Shown here piece after piece: positions 20,832 to 31,049 of a stretch of 64,000 nt of DNA (position 1 is the stretch's first letter; every line of letters begins with the position of its first letter). This DNA comes from Vibrio salilacus (lineage in GTDB: Bacteria > Pseudomonadota > Gammaproteobacteria > Enterobacterales > Vibrionaceae). The translations under genes and the position numbers were made by a program. Where the stretch lies: assembly GCF_002811245.1 (NCBI RefSeq), contig NZ_NIVQ01000016.1, forward strand, positions 1-64,000, read 5' to 3'. The notes beneath the pieces are model-generated. The model saw only the letters and a list, made by a program, of their open reading frames with translations. It searched no databases and was not told the origin of the DNA.

Positions 20832-22340
20832 TTAGCCTTTTAAGCGCCATCCGGCGATCAAGCTCAATACGACCCACAGATAAATAGGCCAGGAGCCCAA
20901 ATGTCGATAAGGTGTGTCACCTTGTATTGACGGTATTTCTGCGCGCAATACGGCCGTCTCAAATTGAGGCACCTTGGCAATGATATGACCTTTGTAGTCT
21001 GTGACTGCGGTAATACCATTATTGGTTGCACGTATTACCGGTTTACCCAATTCTAGTGCTCGCATCCGCGCGATTTCCATATGTTGCAGCGGCCCGATAG
21101 AGCGGCCAAACCACGCGTCATTCGATAAGGTGAGGATAAAGTCAGTATCATCAGTAATATTTCGTCTTACCTGTTCATTAAAAATGATTTCGTAACATAA
21201 AGCCGGTGCAAGCTGTTTGCCGTTAGCATCGATATTAGGCTGAATGAAGTCACCTGGGGAAAAAGAGGACATGGGTAAGTTGAAAAAGGGCGCGATAGGG
21301 CGCAGTACACTTTCAAATGGGACAAACTCACCAAATGGCAGTAGGTGGTGCTTGTGGTAGCGCTGCTCCATATCATACTGGTAACCTAACTGCGGCTTTT
21401 TTCCTAGGGTCAAAATGCTGTTATAGAACTTTTTATTGTCACCTTGATTGACTATGCCAGTGATAATCGTGCTGTGATTCATGGCTGCTGCGGAATCTAG
21501 GTTGCTGAGATACGACGATATCTCAAACTCAAACGCTGGGATAGCCGCTTCAGGCCAGATGATAATATCCGCGTCCCAGTTGTCTCGGGTCAGATCGGTA
21601 TATTTCATTATGGTTGGCCAGCGTTGGCTAGGCTGCCACTTAAGTTCTTGCGCGATATTGCCTTGGATGAGGGCGACTTTGGTTGGTTCGCTGTCTCGTG
21701 GGCTTACCCATTGGGCCGATTGGAGTGCAAAGCCAGACAATAAGATGACCGCAGGAACAACCAGTGTTGACCACTTTCGGTGCAGCATAGCGTAGCTGAT
21801 AGCGCCACTGCAGATAATTAACAACAGCGTGATTAACTCAACACCGGCAAGCGGTGCAAAATGAGCGAGTGGGCCATCAATCTGGCTGTAGCCAAGCCAT
21901 AACCAAGGGAACCCCGTCATTACCCAGCCGCGCAGCCAATCAAAAATAAGCCACAATGCAGGTGCAGCAAGCAGTAAACGTGAACGCTTAGATTGCGGAA
22001 AAAAGCGGTTTAAACTCCAGCTAAACAATGCGCTGTAGATGGCTAAATAGCCGACCAGTAGCGCCATCAGTACCACACTGGCAATTTGGGGCATGCCACC
22101 AAAGTTATCTATGCTAACGTGAACCCAGCTAATGCCAGTCGCGAACTGACCTATCCCCCAAAAGTAACCAAGCGTCAGTGATTGTTTTGGGCTTTGCTTG
22201 TGAATAAGTAGCAGCAAAAGTGTCGGAGAGACGATTGCCAGCGGCCAAATTTGATAGGGCGCGAAGGCAAGGGTGGTTAAAGCGCCAACAAAAACGGCCG
22301 CGAGCGGCCGTTTTAGGCGATGAAATAGTGTACTTATCAT
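20832..22340 (-). CDS. lnt: apolipoprotein N-acyltransferase
   Basis: Lnt adds the third acyl chain to the N-terminal Cys of lipoproteins. The 502-residue protein has about seven membrane helices, then a periplasmic nitrilase-like domain. The catalytic Glu is in [12 protein letters not shown], the Lys in the [15 protein letters not shown] region, and the nucleophile in [10 protein letters not shown]. Mature lipoproteins such as RlpA, LptE, FlgO and FlgP in this window are expected substrates. It lies 35 bases after corC. Confidence 0.96.
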   Translation of the reverse strand: MISTLFHRLKRPLAAVFVGALTTLAFAPYQIWPLAIVSPTLLLLLIHKQSPKQSLTLGYFWGIGQFATGISWVHVSIDNFGGMPQIASVVLMALLVGYLAIYSALFSWSLNRFFPQSKRSRLLLAAPALWLIFDWLRGWVMTGFPWLWLGYSQIDGPLAHFAPLAGVELITLLLIICSGAISYAMLHRKWSTLVVPAVILLSGFALQSAQWVSPRDSEPTKVALIQGNIAQELKWQPSQRWPTIMKYTDLTRDNWDADIIIWPEAAIPAFEFEISSYLSNLDSAAAMNHSTIITGIVNQGDNKKFYNSILTLGKKPQLGYQYDMEQRYHKHHLLPFGEFVPFESVLRPIAPFFNLPMSSFSPGDFIQPNIDANGKQLAPALCYEIIFNEQVRRNITDDTDFILTLSNDAWFGRSIGPLQHMEIARMRALELGKPVIRATNNGITAVTDYKGHIIAKVPQFETAVLRAEIPSIQGDTPYRHLGSWPIYLWVVLSLIAGWRLKG

Positions 22341-22375
22341 CGGACTTATCTTGATTCTCCATAAGGAGCGTTGCG

Positions 22376-23275
22376 TTACTCGCCAACTACGTTTAAAGCT
22401 GACTCTTCGTCTGGTATGGTAACTTGTAATTGAACCACGCGGCGGTTATCGGCGGCGGTTACTTTGAAGTTGTAGCCGTCAATGCCGACCACTTCACCAC
22501 GCGAGGGTAAGTGACCCAGAGCGGTCATGACCATGCCACCGATGGTATCGACCTCTTCATCACTAAAAGAGGTACCAAAGGTATCGTTAAACTCTTCGAT
22601 CGTGGTTAGCGCTTTCACCGCAAAGGTGTGTTTGCTTAACTTACGGATGTCGAGTTCTTCCTCGTCATCAAACTCATCTTCAATTTCCCCAACAATTTCT
22701 TCGAGGATATCTTCAATGGTCACCAGCCCTGATACGCCACCAAATTCATCGACCACAATAGCCATGTGGTAACGCTCTTGGCGGAATTCTTTAAGCAGAC
22801 GATCGACGCGTTTGCTCTCAGGAACAACGACGGCAGGACGTATGACCTGCTCAATGTTGAAAGGTTCACTGTCTGAGCCTAAGTATTTCAGTAAGTCCTT
22901 CGCAAGCAGAATGCCTTCTACATGGTCTTTGTCTTCGCTGATCACTGGGTAGCGTGAGTGCTGAGCCCCTGTGATAAGGTTAATCAAAGTGTCTAAGTCG
23001 TCACTTCGATCGACAGTAACCATTTGCGAACGCGGCAACATAATGTCGCGCACGCGCATCTCAGAAATCTCCATCACACCTTCAAGCATATCTCGAGTGT
23101 CATGGTCGATTAGGTCATTTTCTTCCGAGTCGCGAATGGCATCGACGAGCTCTTGGCGATCTTTAGGTTCACCTTGGAATAATTGACCTAGGCGTCCGAA
23201 GAAGGACTTTCTACTCGGACCTTCAGATTTTTCTTTCTTACCTTCTAGAGAAGAGGGCGAATTGTCTTCGTTCAT
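22376..23275 (-). CDS. corC: CorC/YbeX CBS-domain protein
   Basis: This 299-residue cytoplasmic protein has an acidic, lysine-rich N-terminus, two CBS domains (about 70-190, starting [15 protein letters not shown]) and a C-terminal CorC_HlyC FAD-like domain. CorC homologues are linked to magnesium and cobalt efflux, and recent work ties YbeX to ribosome metabolism. The place between ybeY and lnt fits the second role. It has no membrane domain, so it is not a transporter by itself. Confidence 0.92.
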   Translation of the reverse strand: MNEDNSPSSLEGKKEKSEGPSRKSFFGRLGQLFQGEPKDRQELVDAIRDSEENDLIDHDTRDMLEGVMEISEMRVRDIMLPRSQMVTVDRSDDLDTLINLITGAQHSRYPVISEDKDHVEGILLAKDLLKYLGSDSEPFNIEQVIRPAVVVPESKRVDRLLKEFRQERYHMAIVVDEFGGVSGLVTIEDILEEIVGEIEDEFDDEEELDIRKLSKHTFAVKALTTIEEFNDTFGTSFSDEEVDTIGGMVMTALGHLPSRGEVVGIDGYNFKVTAADNRRVVQLQVTIPDEESALNVVGE

Positions 23276-23378
23276 TGTTTCTCAAACTAGTAACGCTATC
23301 AGAAGTGTGATAGCACACATTAGTGACGTTAATGGTGCGGGCAAACTGCGAAAACGCGTTCAACCCAGATGATCAACG

Positions 23379-23843
23379 TTACTCTTTTTCTGCAATGTAG
23401 GGGTCATTGAACCCCATGCTTTGCATAATTTCTGTTTCGAGTGACTCCATCTCTTCGGCTTCGTCATCGTCGATATGATCATAACCTAGCAGATGCAAGC
23501 TACCATGTACAACCATATGCGCCCAGTGCGCCATAAGAGGTTTATTTTGTTCGATAGCTTCACGTTCAACCACTTGACGACAAATAATCAAGTCACCTAG
23601 CAAGTCAAGCTCGATACCCGGAGGGGCTTCGAAGGGAAAAGACAGCACGTTAGTTGACTTATCTTTACCACGATAGTCATGATTTAACTGGTGGCTCTCT
23701 TGCTCATCGACAATACGAATGGTCAGTTCCGCTTGCGGCTGGAACGGAATGATCGTTTTATCGAGCCAAGTTTGAAAATCGTGCTCAGTCGGAAGCCCTT
23801 TTTCATTTTCAACCGCAAACTGTAGATCGAGTTGAATGCTCAT
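23379..23843 (-). CDS. ybeY: endoribonuclease YbeY
   Basis: YbeY takes part in 16S rRNA 3'-end maturation and ribosome quality control. The zinc-binding signature [15 protein letters not shown], with three His, is complete, preceded by the [11 protein letters not shown] strand. The 154-residue length is normal. Its start overlaps the phoH stop by one base. Confidence 0.96.
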   Translation of the reverse strand: MSIQLDLQFAVENEKGLPTEHDFQTWLDKTIIPFQPQAELTIRIVDEQESHQLNHDYRGKDKSTNVLSFPFEAPPGIELDLLGDLIICRQVVEREAIEQNKPLMAHWAHMVVHGSLHLLGYDHIDDDEAEEMESLETEIMQSMGFNDPYIAEKE

Positions 23844-24949
23844 TATTTACCTTCAGTCACTTCTGCTTGAACTTGTTTGGTCAGTTCCGCTTTAGCGGTT
23901 TCAATCAGTTGAACTTCACGCTCTTCACGACGTTTCTTCTCAAACTCTTTACGCTCTTTTTGATCTTGCGCTTCCCATTTTTCATAAGCGTTGACGATGC
24001 GCGCGACCACTGGGTGACGAACAACGTCGTCGGCTTGGAAGAAGTTAAAGCTAATATCATCGACTTCGCTTAGTACTTCAATAGCATGGCGAAGGCCCGA
24101 TTTTGCGCCGCGTGGTAAGTCAATCTGAGTAATGTCACCGGTGATTACTGCGCGCGAGTTAAAACCAATACGGGTCAGGAACATCTTCATTTGTTCCACC
24201 GTGGTATTTTGGCTCTCATCGAGAATAATGAACGCGTCATTGAGTGTCCGGCCGCGCATGTAGGCCAAAGGTGCAACTTCAATCACGTTGCGCTCAATCA
24301 ACTTCTCGACCTTTTCGAAGCCGAGCATTTCAAACAAAGCGTCGTAAAGTGGGCGCAGATATGGGTCCACTTTTTGACTTAAATCGCCGGGTAAAAAACC
24401 GAGTTTTTCGCCAGCTTCAACCGCAGGGCGGGTTAGCAAAATACGACGAATTTCTTGGCGCTCCAGTGCATCTACCGCCGCTGCTACGGCTAAGTAAGTC
24501 TTACCTGTCCCTGCCGGGCCAATACCAAACGAAATGTCATGAGTTACCATGTTGACTAAGTATTGAGCTTGATTTGGTGTGCGGGGTTTGATCACGCCCT
24601 TTTTGGTCTTAATAAGGACTTCTTTACCATGCTCGATATTGGACTCAAGGTTTTGCTCAAGTACACCCGTTTGTTTGATCGCTAGGTGGATCTCATCGGG
24701 TTCAATATCTGGGATATTGCCACGAACAGGCGAGGTATTAACGTAAAGCGTTTGGATAATTTCCAATGCAGCAGCACTGGTATGAGGCTTTCCTACAATA
24801 GTAAAAAAGTTGCCTCGGTAGCTGATTTCAACACCGAGCCTGCGCTCAAGGTGTTTAATATTGTCGTCGAAAGGACCGCACAAGCTGGCAAGACGGCGGT
24901 TATCTGAAGGTTCTAGATTAATCTCTAGCGTAATAATTTTAGTGCTCAA
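23843..24949 (-). CDS. ybeZ: PhoH-family ATPase (YbeZ)
   Basis: The protein has an N-terminal KH-like segment and a P-loop NTPase domain with Walker A GPAGTGKT and Walker B-like [11 protein letters not shown]. YbeZ associates with YbeY and is thought to be an RNA helicase of rRNA processing. The charged KR/E-rich C-terminal tail (about 330-368) is likely flexible. It leads the ybeZ-ybeY-corC-lnt cluster, which is heat-shock controlled in E. coli, and a sigma32-like promoter lies upstream here. Confidence 0.94.
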   Translation of the reverse strand: MSTKIITLEINLEPSDNRRLASLCGPFDDNIKHLERRLGVEISYRGNFFTIVGKPHTSAAALEIIQTLYVNTSPVRGNIPDIEPDEIHLAIKQTGVLEQNLESNIEHGKEVLIKTKKGVIKPRTPNQAQYLVNMVTHDISFGIGPAGTGKTYLAVAAAVDALERQEIRRILLTRPAVEAGEKLGFLPGDLSQKVDPYLRPLYDALFEMLGFEKVEKLIERNVIEVAPLAYMRGRTLNDAFIILDESQNTTVEQMKMFLTRIGFNSRAVITGDITQIDLPRGAKSGLRHAIEVLSEVDDISFNFFQADDVVRHPVVARIVNAYEKWEAQDQKERKEFEKKRREEREVQLIETAKAELTKQVQAEVTEGK

Positions 24950-24965
24950 AGTTGCCTCTCATTTG

Positions 24966-24993
24966 TGGCAGTCCGATTGAGACCGGACTGCCA
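24966..24993 (-). repeat. hairpin in the ybeZ leader
   Basis: TGGCAGTCCG pairs with CGGACTGCCA around eight bases, between the possible sigma32 promoter and the ybeZ start. There is no T-run, so it is not a simple terminator. Confidence 0.55.
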
Positions 24994-25013
24994 ATGGCTT
25001 ATCTACCTCTCTA

Positions 25014-25042
25014 AGATGGTTACTTACAGAGATAATTTCAAG
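25014..25042 (-). promoter_or_regulatory. candidate sigma32 promoter of ybeZ-ybeY-corC-lnt
   Basis: On the minus strand CTTGAA (25042-25037) is followed after 15 bases by AACCATCT (25021-25014), close to the heat-shock consensus CTTGAA and CCCCATnT. E. coli ybeZYX-lnt is a sigma32 operon, which supports the call. The -10 matches only six of eight bases. Confidence 0.45.
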
Positions 25043-25043
25043 C

Positions 25044-26468
25044 TTACGGCGTAAAAGTCGCCACACCGAGCTCATCTTGACGTTTCGTTTTCGCGATCAT
25101 TTGCGTTGGGGAAATGATGCTGCGCAGATCCATATCTTTTTCAGTACGAATCAGTTCACCACGTAACGAGTTAGCAAAAACATCGGTGACCTTCACATCA
25201 ACAAACTGGCCGATGAGATCAGCACTGCCTTCAAAGTTCACCACGCGGTTATTCTCTGTACGTGCGCGAAGCTCCATTAGATTCTTTTTCGATGGACCCT
25301 CGACCAGTACACGCTGCTCGGTACCCAACATCAGACGTGAGTAACGCATCGCTTGGCTGTTGACGGTTTGTTGCAGTTCGTACAAGCGCTGTTTCTTCAC
25401 TTCTTCGGACAGGTCACACGGGTAATCTGCGGCAGGCGTGCCTGGGCGTGGTGAGAAGATAAAGCTAAAGCTCATATCGAAATCAACGTCTTTAATCAGC
25501 TTCATGGTGTCTTGGAAGTCTTTATCTGTTTCACCAGGGAAGGCAACGATAAAGTCTGAGCTGATTTGAATGTCAGGACGCGCTTTACGTAGCTTACGAA
25601 TAATCGATTTGTACTCAATCGCGGTATGTGGACGCTTCATCATGGTTAAAATACGGTCACTGCCACTTTGTACGGGTAAGTGGAGGAAGCTAACCAGTTC
25701 AGGTGTGTCTTCGTAAACGGCAATGATGTCGTCAGTAAATTCGAGCGGGTGGCTGGTGGTGAAACGAATACGGTCGATACCATCGATAGACGCCACCAAA
25801 CGAAGTAGCTCAGCAAAAGAGCAGATCTCGCCATCGTGAGTTGGACCACGGAAAGCGTTAACGTTTTGACCCAACAGGTTAACTTCACGCACACCTTGTT
25901 CAGCCAGTTGGGCGATTTCAAATAGGACATCATCCATTGGACGACTGACTTCTTCACCACGTGTATATGGAACCACACAGTAAGTACAGTACTTAGAGCA
26001 GCCTTCCATAATCGACACAAATGCGGTTGCACCTTCGGCGCGTGGTTCGGGTAAACGGTCAAATTTTTCGATCTCAGGGAAAGAGATGTCCATTACAGGG
26101 GCATGATTGCTTTGCGACTGCTTAATCATTTCTGGTAAACGGTGCAGGGTTTGTGGACCAAAAATAACATCAACAAATGGCGCGCGTTCACGTATATGGT
26201 CGCCTTCTTGAGTAGCAACACAACCGCCAACACCGATCACAACGCCTTGTTTTTTGTCTTTGAGTGTTTTCCAACGACCAAGTTGGTGAAACACCTTTTC
26301 TTGCGCTTTTTCACGAATAGAACAGGTGTTGAGCAGGAGTACATCTGCCTCTTCTGGTTTTTCTGTCAGCTCATAGCCGTTAGCCGCGTTCAGTAGATCC
26401 GCCATTTTTGATGAATCGTATTCGTTCATCTGACAGCCCCAGGTTTTAATTAGCAGTTTCTTACTCAT
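25044..26468 (-). CDS. miaB: tRNA-2-methylthio-N6-dimethylallyladenosine synthase
   Basis: MiaB adds a methylthio group to i6A37 of tRNAs reading codons that start with U, tRNA-Tyr among them. The 474-residue protein has the N-terminal UPF0004 cluster cysteines (in [16 protein letters not shown] and VGGCVA), the radical-SAM motif CSKYCTYC and a C-terminal TRAM domain. The start at [15 protein letters not shown] is standard. It is divergent from ubiF and precedes ybeZ. Confidence 0.97.
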   Translation of the reverse strand: MSKKLLIKTWGCQMNEYDSSKMADLLNAANGYELTEKPEEADVLLLNTCSIREKAQEKVFHQLGRWKTLKDKKQGVVIGVGGCVATQEGDHIRERAPFVDVIFGPQTLHRLPEMIKQSQSNHAPVMDISFPEIEKFDRLPEPRAEGATAFVSIMEGCSKYCTYCVVPYTRGEEVSRPMDDVLFEIAQLAEQGVREVNLLGQNVNAFRGPTHDGEICSFAELLRLVASIDGIDRIRFTTSHPLEFTDDIIAVYEDTPELVSFLHLPVQSGSDRILTMMKRPHTAIEYKSIIRKLRKARPDIQISSDFIVAFPGETDKDFQDTMKLIKDVDFDMSFSFIFSPRPGTPAADYPCDLSEEVKKQRLYELQQTVNSQAMRYSRLMLGTEQRVLVEGPSKKNLMELRARTENNRVVNFEGSADLIGQFVDVKVTDVFANSLRGELIRTEKDMDLRSIISPTQMIAKTKRQDELGVATFTP

Positions 26469-26750
26469 GTTTTCGCTCGATCGTTAGTTTAAATTAAGGG
26501 AGCAAATTGCCCAGTGTGACAATTATCCATCTATCAATGTTTTTCTGATGGTTTTTTCTTCTCGCATATTAGCGAGCCGGGTATTGTACTGCTTTAAAAA
26601 CCGACTGACTAGTGCCGTGGTTGAATCAATTGCAAGCGTTATTGTACAAGGGATTAGACCATCTCTAACATGAGGTTTTAGGTTACATTTTTAGCAATGA
26701 AATCGTACAATAAAAAACAGTTAAAGAATCAACATGATGAAATACAAAAT

Positions 26751-27923
26751 ATGAGCAGATTTGATGTTGCCGTAATTGGTGGGGGCATGGTCGGAGCCGC
26801 TGTTGCCATCGGTTTTGCCAAGCAGGGAAGACGAGTAGCGGTTGTAGAAGGCTTGGCGCCTCGTCCTTTTTCCGCTGAGCAAGCGATGGACATTCGTGTT
26901 TCCGCCATTTCCGAACATTCAGTTTCTGTTTTAGCAAGCCTAGGAGCGTGGCAGAACATTGCTCAAATGCGTGTGTGCCCTTATCGCCGCCTAGAAACTT
27001 GGGAGCACCCAGAGTGCCGTACCCGTTTTCATTCTGATGCGCTTAATTTGGAGCGTTTAGGCTACATTGTCGAAAATCAAGTGATTCAGTTGGGACTATG
27101 GCAACAATTTGAATCCTGGCCTGAGATTGAACGGTTCTGCCCTGATACGCTGGATGATATTGAGTTTGGTGAAATAAACCAATTGACTCTCTCTTCTGGC
27201 GCAACGTTAGAGGCTGATTTAGTCGTTGGTGCGGATGGCGCCAACTCTAAAGTACGAACACTCGCGGGAATTGGCGTAACGGCCTGGGACTATCGCCAAC
27301 ATTGTATGTTGATCAATGTGGAAACAGAGCTCGCTCAGCAAGACATTACTTGGCAACAGTTTACCCCATCAGGACCACGCTCTTTTCTGCCATTAAGCTC
27401 TTTAGAGAGAAATGGTCACATGGTAGGTCAAGGCTCCTTGGTTTGGTATGACTCACCGAAACGAATTAAGCAGTTGTCGGCCATGACTCCTGAACAACTA
27501 CGCCAAGAAGTGTTAACACATTTTCCTCGCGAGCTTGGCGACATTCATGTACTACAACACGGCTCGTTCCCTCTTACCCGCCGACATGCACAAACATACG
27601 CCAAACAGCGCTGTGTTTTAGTTGGCGATGCTGCGCACACAATTAATCCGCTAGCAGGTCAAGGTGTGAACCTAGGCTTTAAAGATGTCGAGGCTCTGTT
27701 GGCCGTGTGTGAGGGTAAGGGTGTGATTAGCCAACCAATGTTAGCCAAATATCAACGCCAAAGGCGACCAGATAACTTGCTGATGCAGACGGGGATGGAC
27801 GTGTTCTATAAAGGTTTCAGTAACGATATTGCGCCGTTAAAACTTGCACGTAACGCAGCGTTAAAGTTGGCAGAGCATAGCCCATTAAAAACGCAGGTTC
27901 TAAAATATGCTTTGGGATTGTGA
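26751..27923 (+). CDS. ubiF: FAD-dependent ubiquinone-biosynthesis hydroxylase UbiF
   Basis: UbiF performs the C6 hydroxylation of the late ubiquinone ring. The chosen start (MSRFDVAVIGGGMVGAA) places the GxGxxG FAD-binding motif at the N-terminus and gives 390 residues, the family length. A Met at 26697 would add 18 residues without homology. Other motifs are VGADGANS and the FAD-ribose motif LVGDAAHTINPLAGQGVNLG. The residues CHPYRRLETWE-like stretch (VCPYRRLETWE) and WQQFTPSGPRSFLPL favour UbiF over UbiH. The miaB-ubiF neighbourhood is the same as in E. coli. Confidence 0.92.
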   Translation: MSRFDVAVIGGGMVGAAVAIGFAKQGRRVAVVEGLAPRPFSAEQAMDIRVSAISEHSVSVLASLGAWQNIAQMRVCPYRRLETWEHPECRTRFHSDALNLERLGYIVENQVIQLGLWQQFESWPEIERFCPDTLDDIEFGEINQLTLSSGATLEADLVVGADGANSKVRTLAGIGVTAWDYRQHCMLINVETELAQQDITWQQFTPSGPRSFLPLSSLERNGHMVGQGSLVWYDSPKRIKQLSAMTPEQLRQEVLTHFPRELGDIHVLQHGSFPLTRRHAQTYAKQRCVLVGDAAHTINPLAGQGVNLGFKDVEALLAVCEGKGVISQPMLAKYQRQRRPDNLLMQTGMDVFYKGFSNDIAPLKLARNAALKLAEHSPLKTQVLKYALGL

Positions 27924-27946
27924 TATCAATCTGATCAGATTGATAT
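27923..27946. repeat. perfect 24-base palindrome after ubiF
   Basis: Starting on the last base of the ubiF stop, ATATCAATCTGA is followed directly by its reverse complement. It resembles half-sites at 28574 and 57717 in this window. It may be a dispersed palindromic repeat. Confidence 0.6.
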
Positions 27947-27966
27947 TATTGAACAAAAAACAAAAA

Positions 27967-28000
27967 ACAAAAACGCAGCCATGAAGGCTGCGTTTTTTTG
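27967..28000. terminator. bidirectional terminator between ubiF and crr
   Basis: AACGCAGCC pairs with GGCTGCGTT. A-rich and T-rich flanks on the two sides serve the converging ubiF and ptsH-ptsI-crr transcripts. Confidence 0.9.
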
Positions 28001-28018
28001 TGTTTGGCTAAGTAGTGA

Positions 28019-28528
28019 TTACTTAGTGACACGTAGTACTGGTGTTTCACCAACAGTCACAGAACCAGAAAGCTTGTTCAGCTCTTTGATTTCGTCCATG
28101 TTAGAGATAACAACAGGAGTCAGTGTAGACTTCGCTTTCTCTTCAAGTAGAGCGAGATCGAATTCGATGACAGTGTCGCCTGCTTTCACAGATTGACCTT
28201 CTTCAGCGATGCGCGTGAAGCCTTCGCCTTTCAGCTCAACAGTGTCAATACCGAAGTGAACAAATAGCTCAACGCCATCGTCAGATTCAATAGAGAACGC
28301 ATGGTTAGTTTCGAAGATCTTACCGATAGTGCCATTTACAGGAGCTACCATCTTGTTGCCTGCTGGCTTGATAGCAATACCATCACCAACAATTTTCTCT
28401 GCGAAAACAACATCTGGCACATCTTCAATGTTGACGATTTCACCAGATAGAGGTGCGATGATTTCGATTGCACCGGCGTCAGCGCTGTCGTCAGATACTA
28501 GCTTCTTAAGTTTGTCAAACAGACCCAT
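28019..28528 (-). CDS. crr: glucose-specific PTS enzyme IIA component
   Basis: EIIA-Glc accepts phosphate from HPr, passes it to glucose-type EIIBC permeases, and in its unphosphorylated state inhibits other sugar uptake. The 169-residue protein has the active-site pair H76 ([10 protein letters not shown]) and H91 ([14 protein letters not shown]). The amphipathic N-terminus [10 protein letters not shown] is the membrane-touching segment. It is the last gene of ptsH-ptsI-crr, behind a hairpin. Confidence 0.97.
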   Translation of the reverse strand: MGLFDKLKKLVSDDSADAGAIEIIAPLSGEIVNIEDVPDVVFAEKIVGDGIAIKPAGNKMVAPVNGTIGKIFETNHAFSIESDDGVELFVHFGIDTVELKGEGFTRIAEEGQSVKAGDTVIEFDLALLEEKAKSTLTPVVISNMDEIKELNKLSGSVTVGETPVLRVTK

Positions 28529-28573
28529 TGTGTCATGCTCCTAACGTTTTTATTAATTCTGTCGAATAATAGT

Positions 28574-28625
28574 ATACCAATCTCACAAGATAGACGACAA
28601 ATTTCGCCGCCTATCTTATTGGTAT
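28574..28625 (-). repeat. imperfect hairpin between ptsI and crr
   Basis: ATACCAAT and AAGATAG (separated by five bases) pair with CTATCTTATTGGTAT across a 17-base loop. No T-run follows on the minus strand, so it may stabilise or process the ptsI-crr message rather than end it. Confidence 0.55.
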
Positions 28626-28632
28626 TGCCTGA

Positions 28633-30357
28633 TTATTGCGTTTTCTCTGCGATAAACTTTTCTACTACGGCTTCAATTTCTGCCGCCGTTGGAAGAGACA
28701 GGGCTTGTTCCGCCATCGCTTTCACTTCAGCGAAGTTAGAGTTACGGATAACTTTCTTCACTTTAGGGATAGAGATACCACTCATCGAGAATTCATCAAG
28801 GCCCATACCAAGTAGGAGCAGCGTTGCACGTTCATCACCTGCAAGCTCGCCACACATACCTGTCCATTTACCTTCAGCGTGAGAAGCGTCAATGACTTGC
28901 TTAATCACGGTCAGTACTGCTGGCGACATTGGGTTGTAAAGATGAGAAATCATCTCGTTACCACGGTCAACCGCTAGGGTGTACTGTGTTAGGTCGTTGG
29001 TACCAATAGAGAAGAAGGCTACTTCTTTGGCTAAGTGGTGGGCGATCGCAGCCGCTGCTGGCGTCTCAACCATTACACCAACTTCGATGCTTTCATCAAA
29101 GGCATGGCCTTCTTCACGCAGTTCAGCTTTGTACTCCTCGATGGCTTTTTTCAGCTCACGAATTTCCTCAACAGAAATAATCATTGGGAACATGATACGC
29201 AGTTTACCATGTGCAGACGCACGTAGGATGCCACGTAACTGGTCACGAAGGATTTCACGACGGTCTAAACTGATACGCACGGCGCGCCAGCCAAGGAACG
29301 GGTTCATCTCTTGTGGCAGATCCATATATGGAAGATCTTTGTCACCGCCGATGTCCATGGTACGGATGATTACCGACTCACCATGCATGGCTTCAGCCAC
29401 TTCTTTGTAAGCTTGGTATTGCTCTTCCTCAGTTGGAAGTGCATCACGATCCATAAATAGGAATTCAGTACGGTACAGACCAACGCCTTCACCACCGTTA
29501 CGAATGATACCATCACAGTCTTTTACAGTACCGATATTACCGCACACTTCTACGCGATGACCGTCAGTGGTCTCAGCGTGTAGGTCTTTCAGTTTGGCAA
29601 GTTCTTCTTTTTCAGCAATGAAAGCGGCTTTCACTGCTTTTGCTTCTGCAAGTTCAGCGTCTGATGGGTTGATAACGATCTTGTTGTTCATCGCATCAAG
29701 AATCAGCATATCGCCGTTTTTCACTTTTTTAGTGATGTCGTTAGTACCGACAATCGCAGGAAGTTCAAGAGAACGAGCCATGATTGAAGTGTGTGAAGTA
29801 CGACCACCGATGTCACACGCAAAACCAAGCACGTAGTCTAGGTTGATCTGTGCAGTCTCAGACGGTGTTAAGTCGTAAGCAACTAGGATCACTTCTTGAT
29901 CGATATCGCTTAGGGATACGATGTTGATGCCGAGTGCATTTTTCACAAAACGTGTCCCAATATCTCGGATATCAGTGGCACGTTCTTTTAAGTATTCGTC
30001 GTCTAGAGATTCTAGAGCGGATGCTTGCTCTTCGATAACGGTGTAGATAGCGTTATCAGCGTGCATCTTGTCATTCTTGATAAGTGCTAGGATTTCTTCC
30101 TCTAGCTCTTCGTCTTCAAGAAGCATGATATGACCTTCAAAGATCGCTTCTTTCTCTTCACCAAAGGTTTCAAGTGCTTTCTGTTTTACCATTTCTAACT
30201 GAGCTGAAGATTTGTTACGAGCGTCAAAAAAGCGCTGAACTTCAGCTTCAATTTGATCATCAGAAATAGCGTGTGTGTTTAGGACAATTTCATCTTCTTG
30301 AAGTAGTAGTGCTTTACCGATAGCAATACCAGGAGATGCTAGGATGCCTGAAATCAT
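28633..30357 (-). CDS. ptsI: PTS enzyme I, phosphoenolpyruvate-protein phosphotransferase
   Basis: Enzyme I takes phosphate from phosphoenolpyruvate and passes it to HPr. The 574-residue protein contains the phospho-histidine H189 in [13 protein letters not shown], the HPr-binding helical domain around it, and the C-terminal PEP-binding barrel with [16 protein letters not shown] and GMCGELAGD. It lies between ptsH and crr, with hairpins in both gaps. Confidence 0.98.
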   Translation of the reverse strand: MISGILASPGIAIGKALLLQEDEIVLNTHAISDDQIEAEVQRFFDARNKSSAQLEMVKQKALETFGEEKEAIFEGHIMLLEDEELEEEILALIKNDKMHADNAIYTVIEEQASALESLDDEYLKERATDIRDIGTRFVKNALGINIVSLSDIDQEVILVAYDLTPSETAQINLDYVLGFACDIGGRTSHTSIMARSLELPAIVGTNDITKKVKNGDMLILDAMNNKIVINPSDAELAEAKAVKAAFIAEKEELAKLKDLHAETTDGHRVEVCGNIGTVKDCDGIIRNGGEGVGLYRTEFLFMDRDALPTEEEQYQAYKEVAEAMHGESVIIRTMDIGGDKDLPYMDLPQEMNPFLGWRAVRISLDRREILRDQLRGILRASAHGKLRIMFPMIISVEEIRELKKAIEEYKAELREEGHAFDESIEVGVMVETPAAAAIAHHLAKEVAFFSIGTNDLTQYTLAVDRGNEMISHLYNPMSPAVLTVIKQVIDASHAEGKWTGMCGELAGDERATLLLLGMGLDEFSMSGISIPKVKKVIRNSNFAEVKAMAEQALSLPTAAEIEAVVEKFIAEKTQ

Positions 30358-30446
30358 AGCCTTACCTTAAATTGGTCAACTTTAAAACGGGAGAATAATG
30401 GATGCGCTAACGAATAGTTTTAGCTTATATTTTAGTTTATTTCCAA

Positions 30447-30477
30447 CAAAGCCATTTTGTTGTGCAAAATGGCTTTG
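30447..30477 (-). repeat. 13-base-pair hairpin between ptsH and ptsI
   Basis: CAAAGCCATTTTG pairs perfectly with CAAAATGGCTTTG around TTGTG. The minus strand then reads TTGGAAATAAAC, a weak T-tract. It may act as a partial terminator or processing site setting the HPr-to-Enzyme-I ratio. Confidence 0.65.
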
Positions 30478-30494
30478 AGAAACTAAAAACTGAA

Positions 30495-30752
30495 TTAGTG
30501 CAGTTGGTCCATTAGAGCAACTAGGTGGTCAACAGCTTGTTGAGCCTGTGGGCCCTCAGCTGAGATAGAAACTACTGTACCTTTAACTAGGCCAAGAGTT
30601 TGTAATTTGAAAAGGCTTTTAGCGCTAGCGCTTTTACCGTTAGAAGTCACTGTGATGTCCGCATCGAATGATTTAGCTTCTTTAACGAACTGTGCTGCAG
30701 GACGAGTGTGAAGGCCATTTTCTGCAGTGATTTCTACTTGCTTCTCGTACAT
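30495..30752 (-). CDS. ptsH: PTS phosphocarrier protein HPr
   Basis: HPr shuttles phosphate from Enzyme I to the sugar-specific EIIA proteins. The start [18 protein letters not shown] gives the normal 85 residues and has GGGG as a ribosome site. A Met 20 codons upstream is not used by the family. H15 is the phosphorylated residue, and S46 sits in the conserved KSLFKLQTL helix. Confidence 0.97.
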   Translation of the reverse strand: MYEKQVEITAENGLHTRPAAQFVKEAKSFDADITVTSNGKSASAKSLFKLQTLGLVKGTVVSISAEGPQAQQAVDHLVALMDQLH

Positions 30753-30867
30753 GTTATATACCCCAATTAATTTATATTTTGATAGTTTCTTAACCAGTTT
30801 TAGCTTAACCATAAAAAAGCATTTCTGCTAGTAGGCTAACCTAGATTGCGTGTTAGAACCGCGACTG

Positions 30868-30887
30868 GTGATTAATTTCTCAATCAC
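30868..30887 (-). promoter_or_regulatory. inverted repeat upstream of ptsH
   Basis: GTGATT-N8-AATCAC lies about 116 bases before the ptsH start. The spacing does not fit Crp (N6 between GTGA and TCAC). It may be an operator for an unidentified regulator; that is inferred from symmetry alone. Confidence 0.3.
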
Positions 30888-30994
30888 GATTTCAGTCTGT
30901 GCTGTTTTTCGTCATTGAGAGTAATTCTTTTCTGCTTTTATTTTGCAGCTAGAAATAAAACAATCGTGATATTACCAAAGGTAGGGCAGGGATC

Positions 30995-31024
30995 AACAAA
31001 AAAGCCCCTGTACGGGGCTTTTTT
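30995..31024 (-). terminator. intrinsic terminator of cysK
   Basis: GCCCC pairs with GGGGC inside A-rich and T-rich flanks. The minus strand continues with six T. It lies 26 bases past the cysK stop. Confidence 0.9.
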
Positions 31025-31049
31025 AAACGAAAAATTGATTTGACACAGT

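Noticed and set aside
30813..31000. Crp site upstream of ptsH
   Set aside because: GTGA and TCAC half sites are seen but spaced N12, not N6, so the match does not hold.
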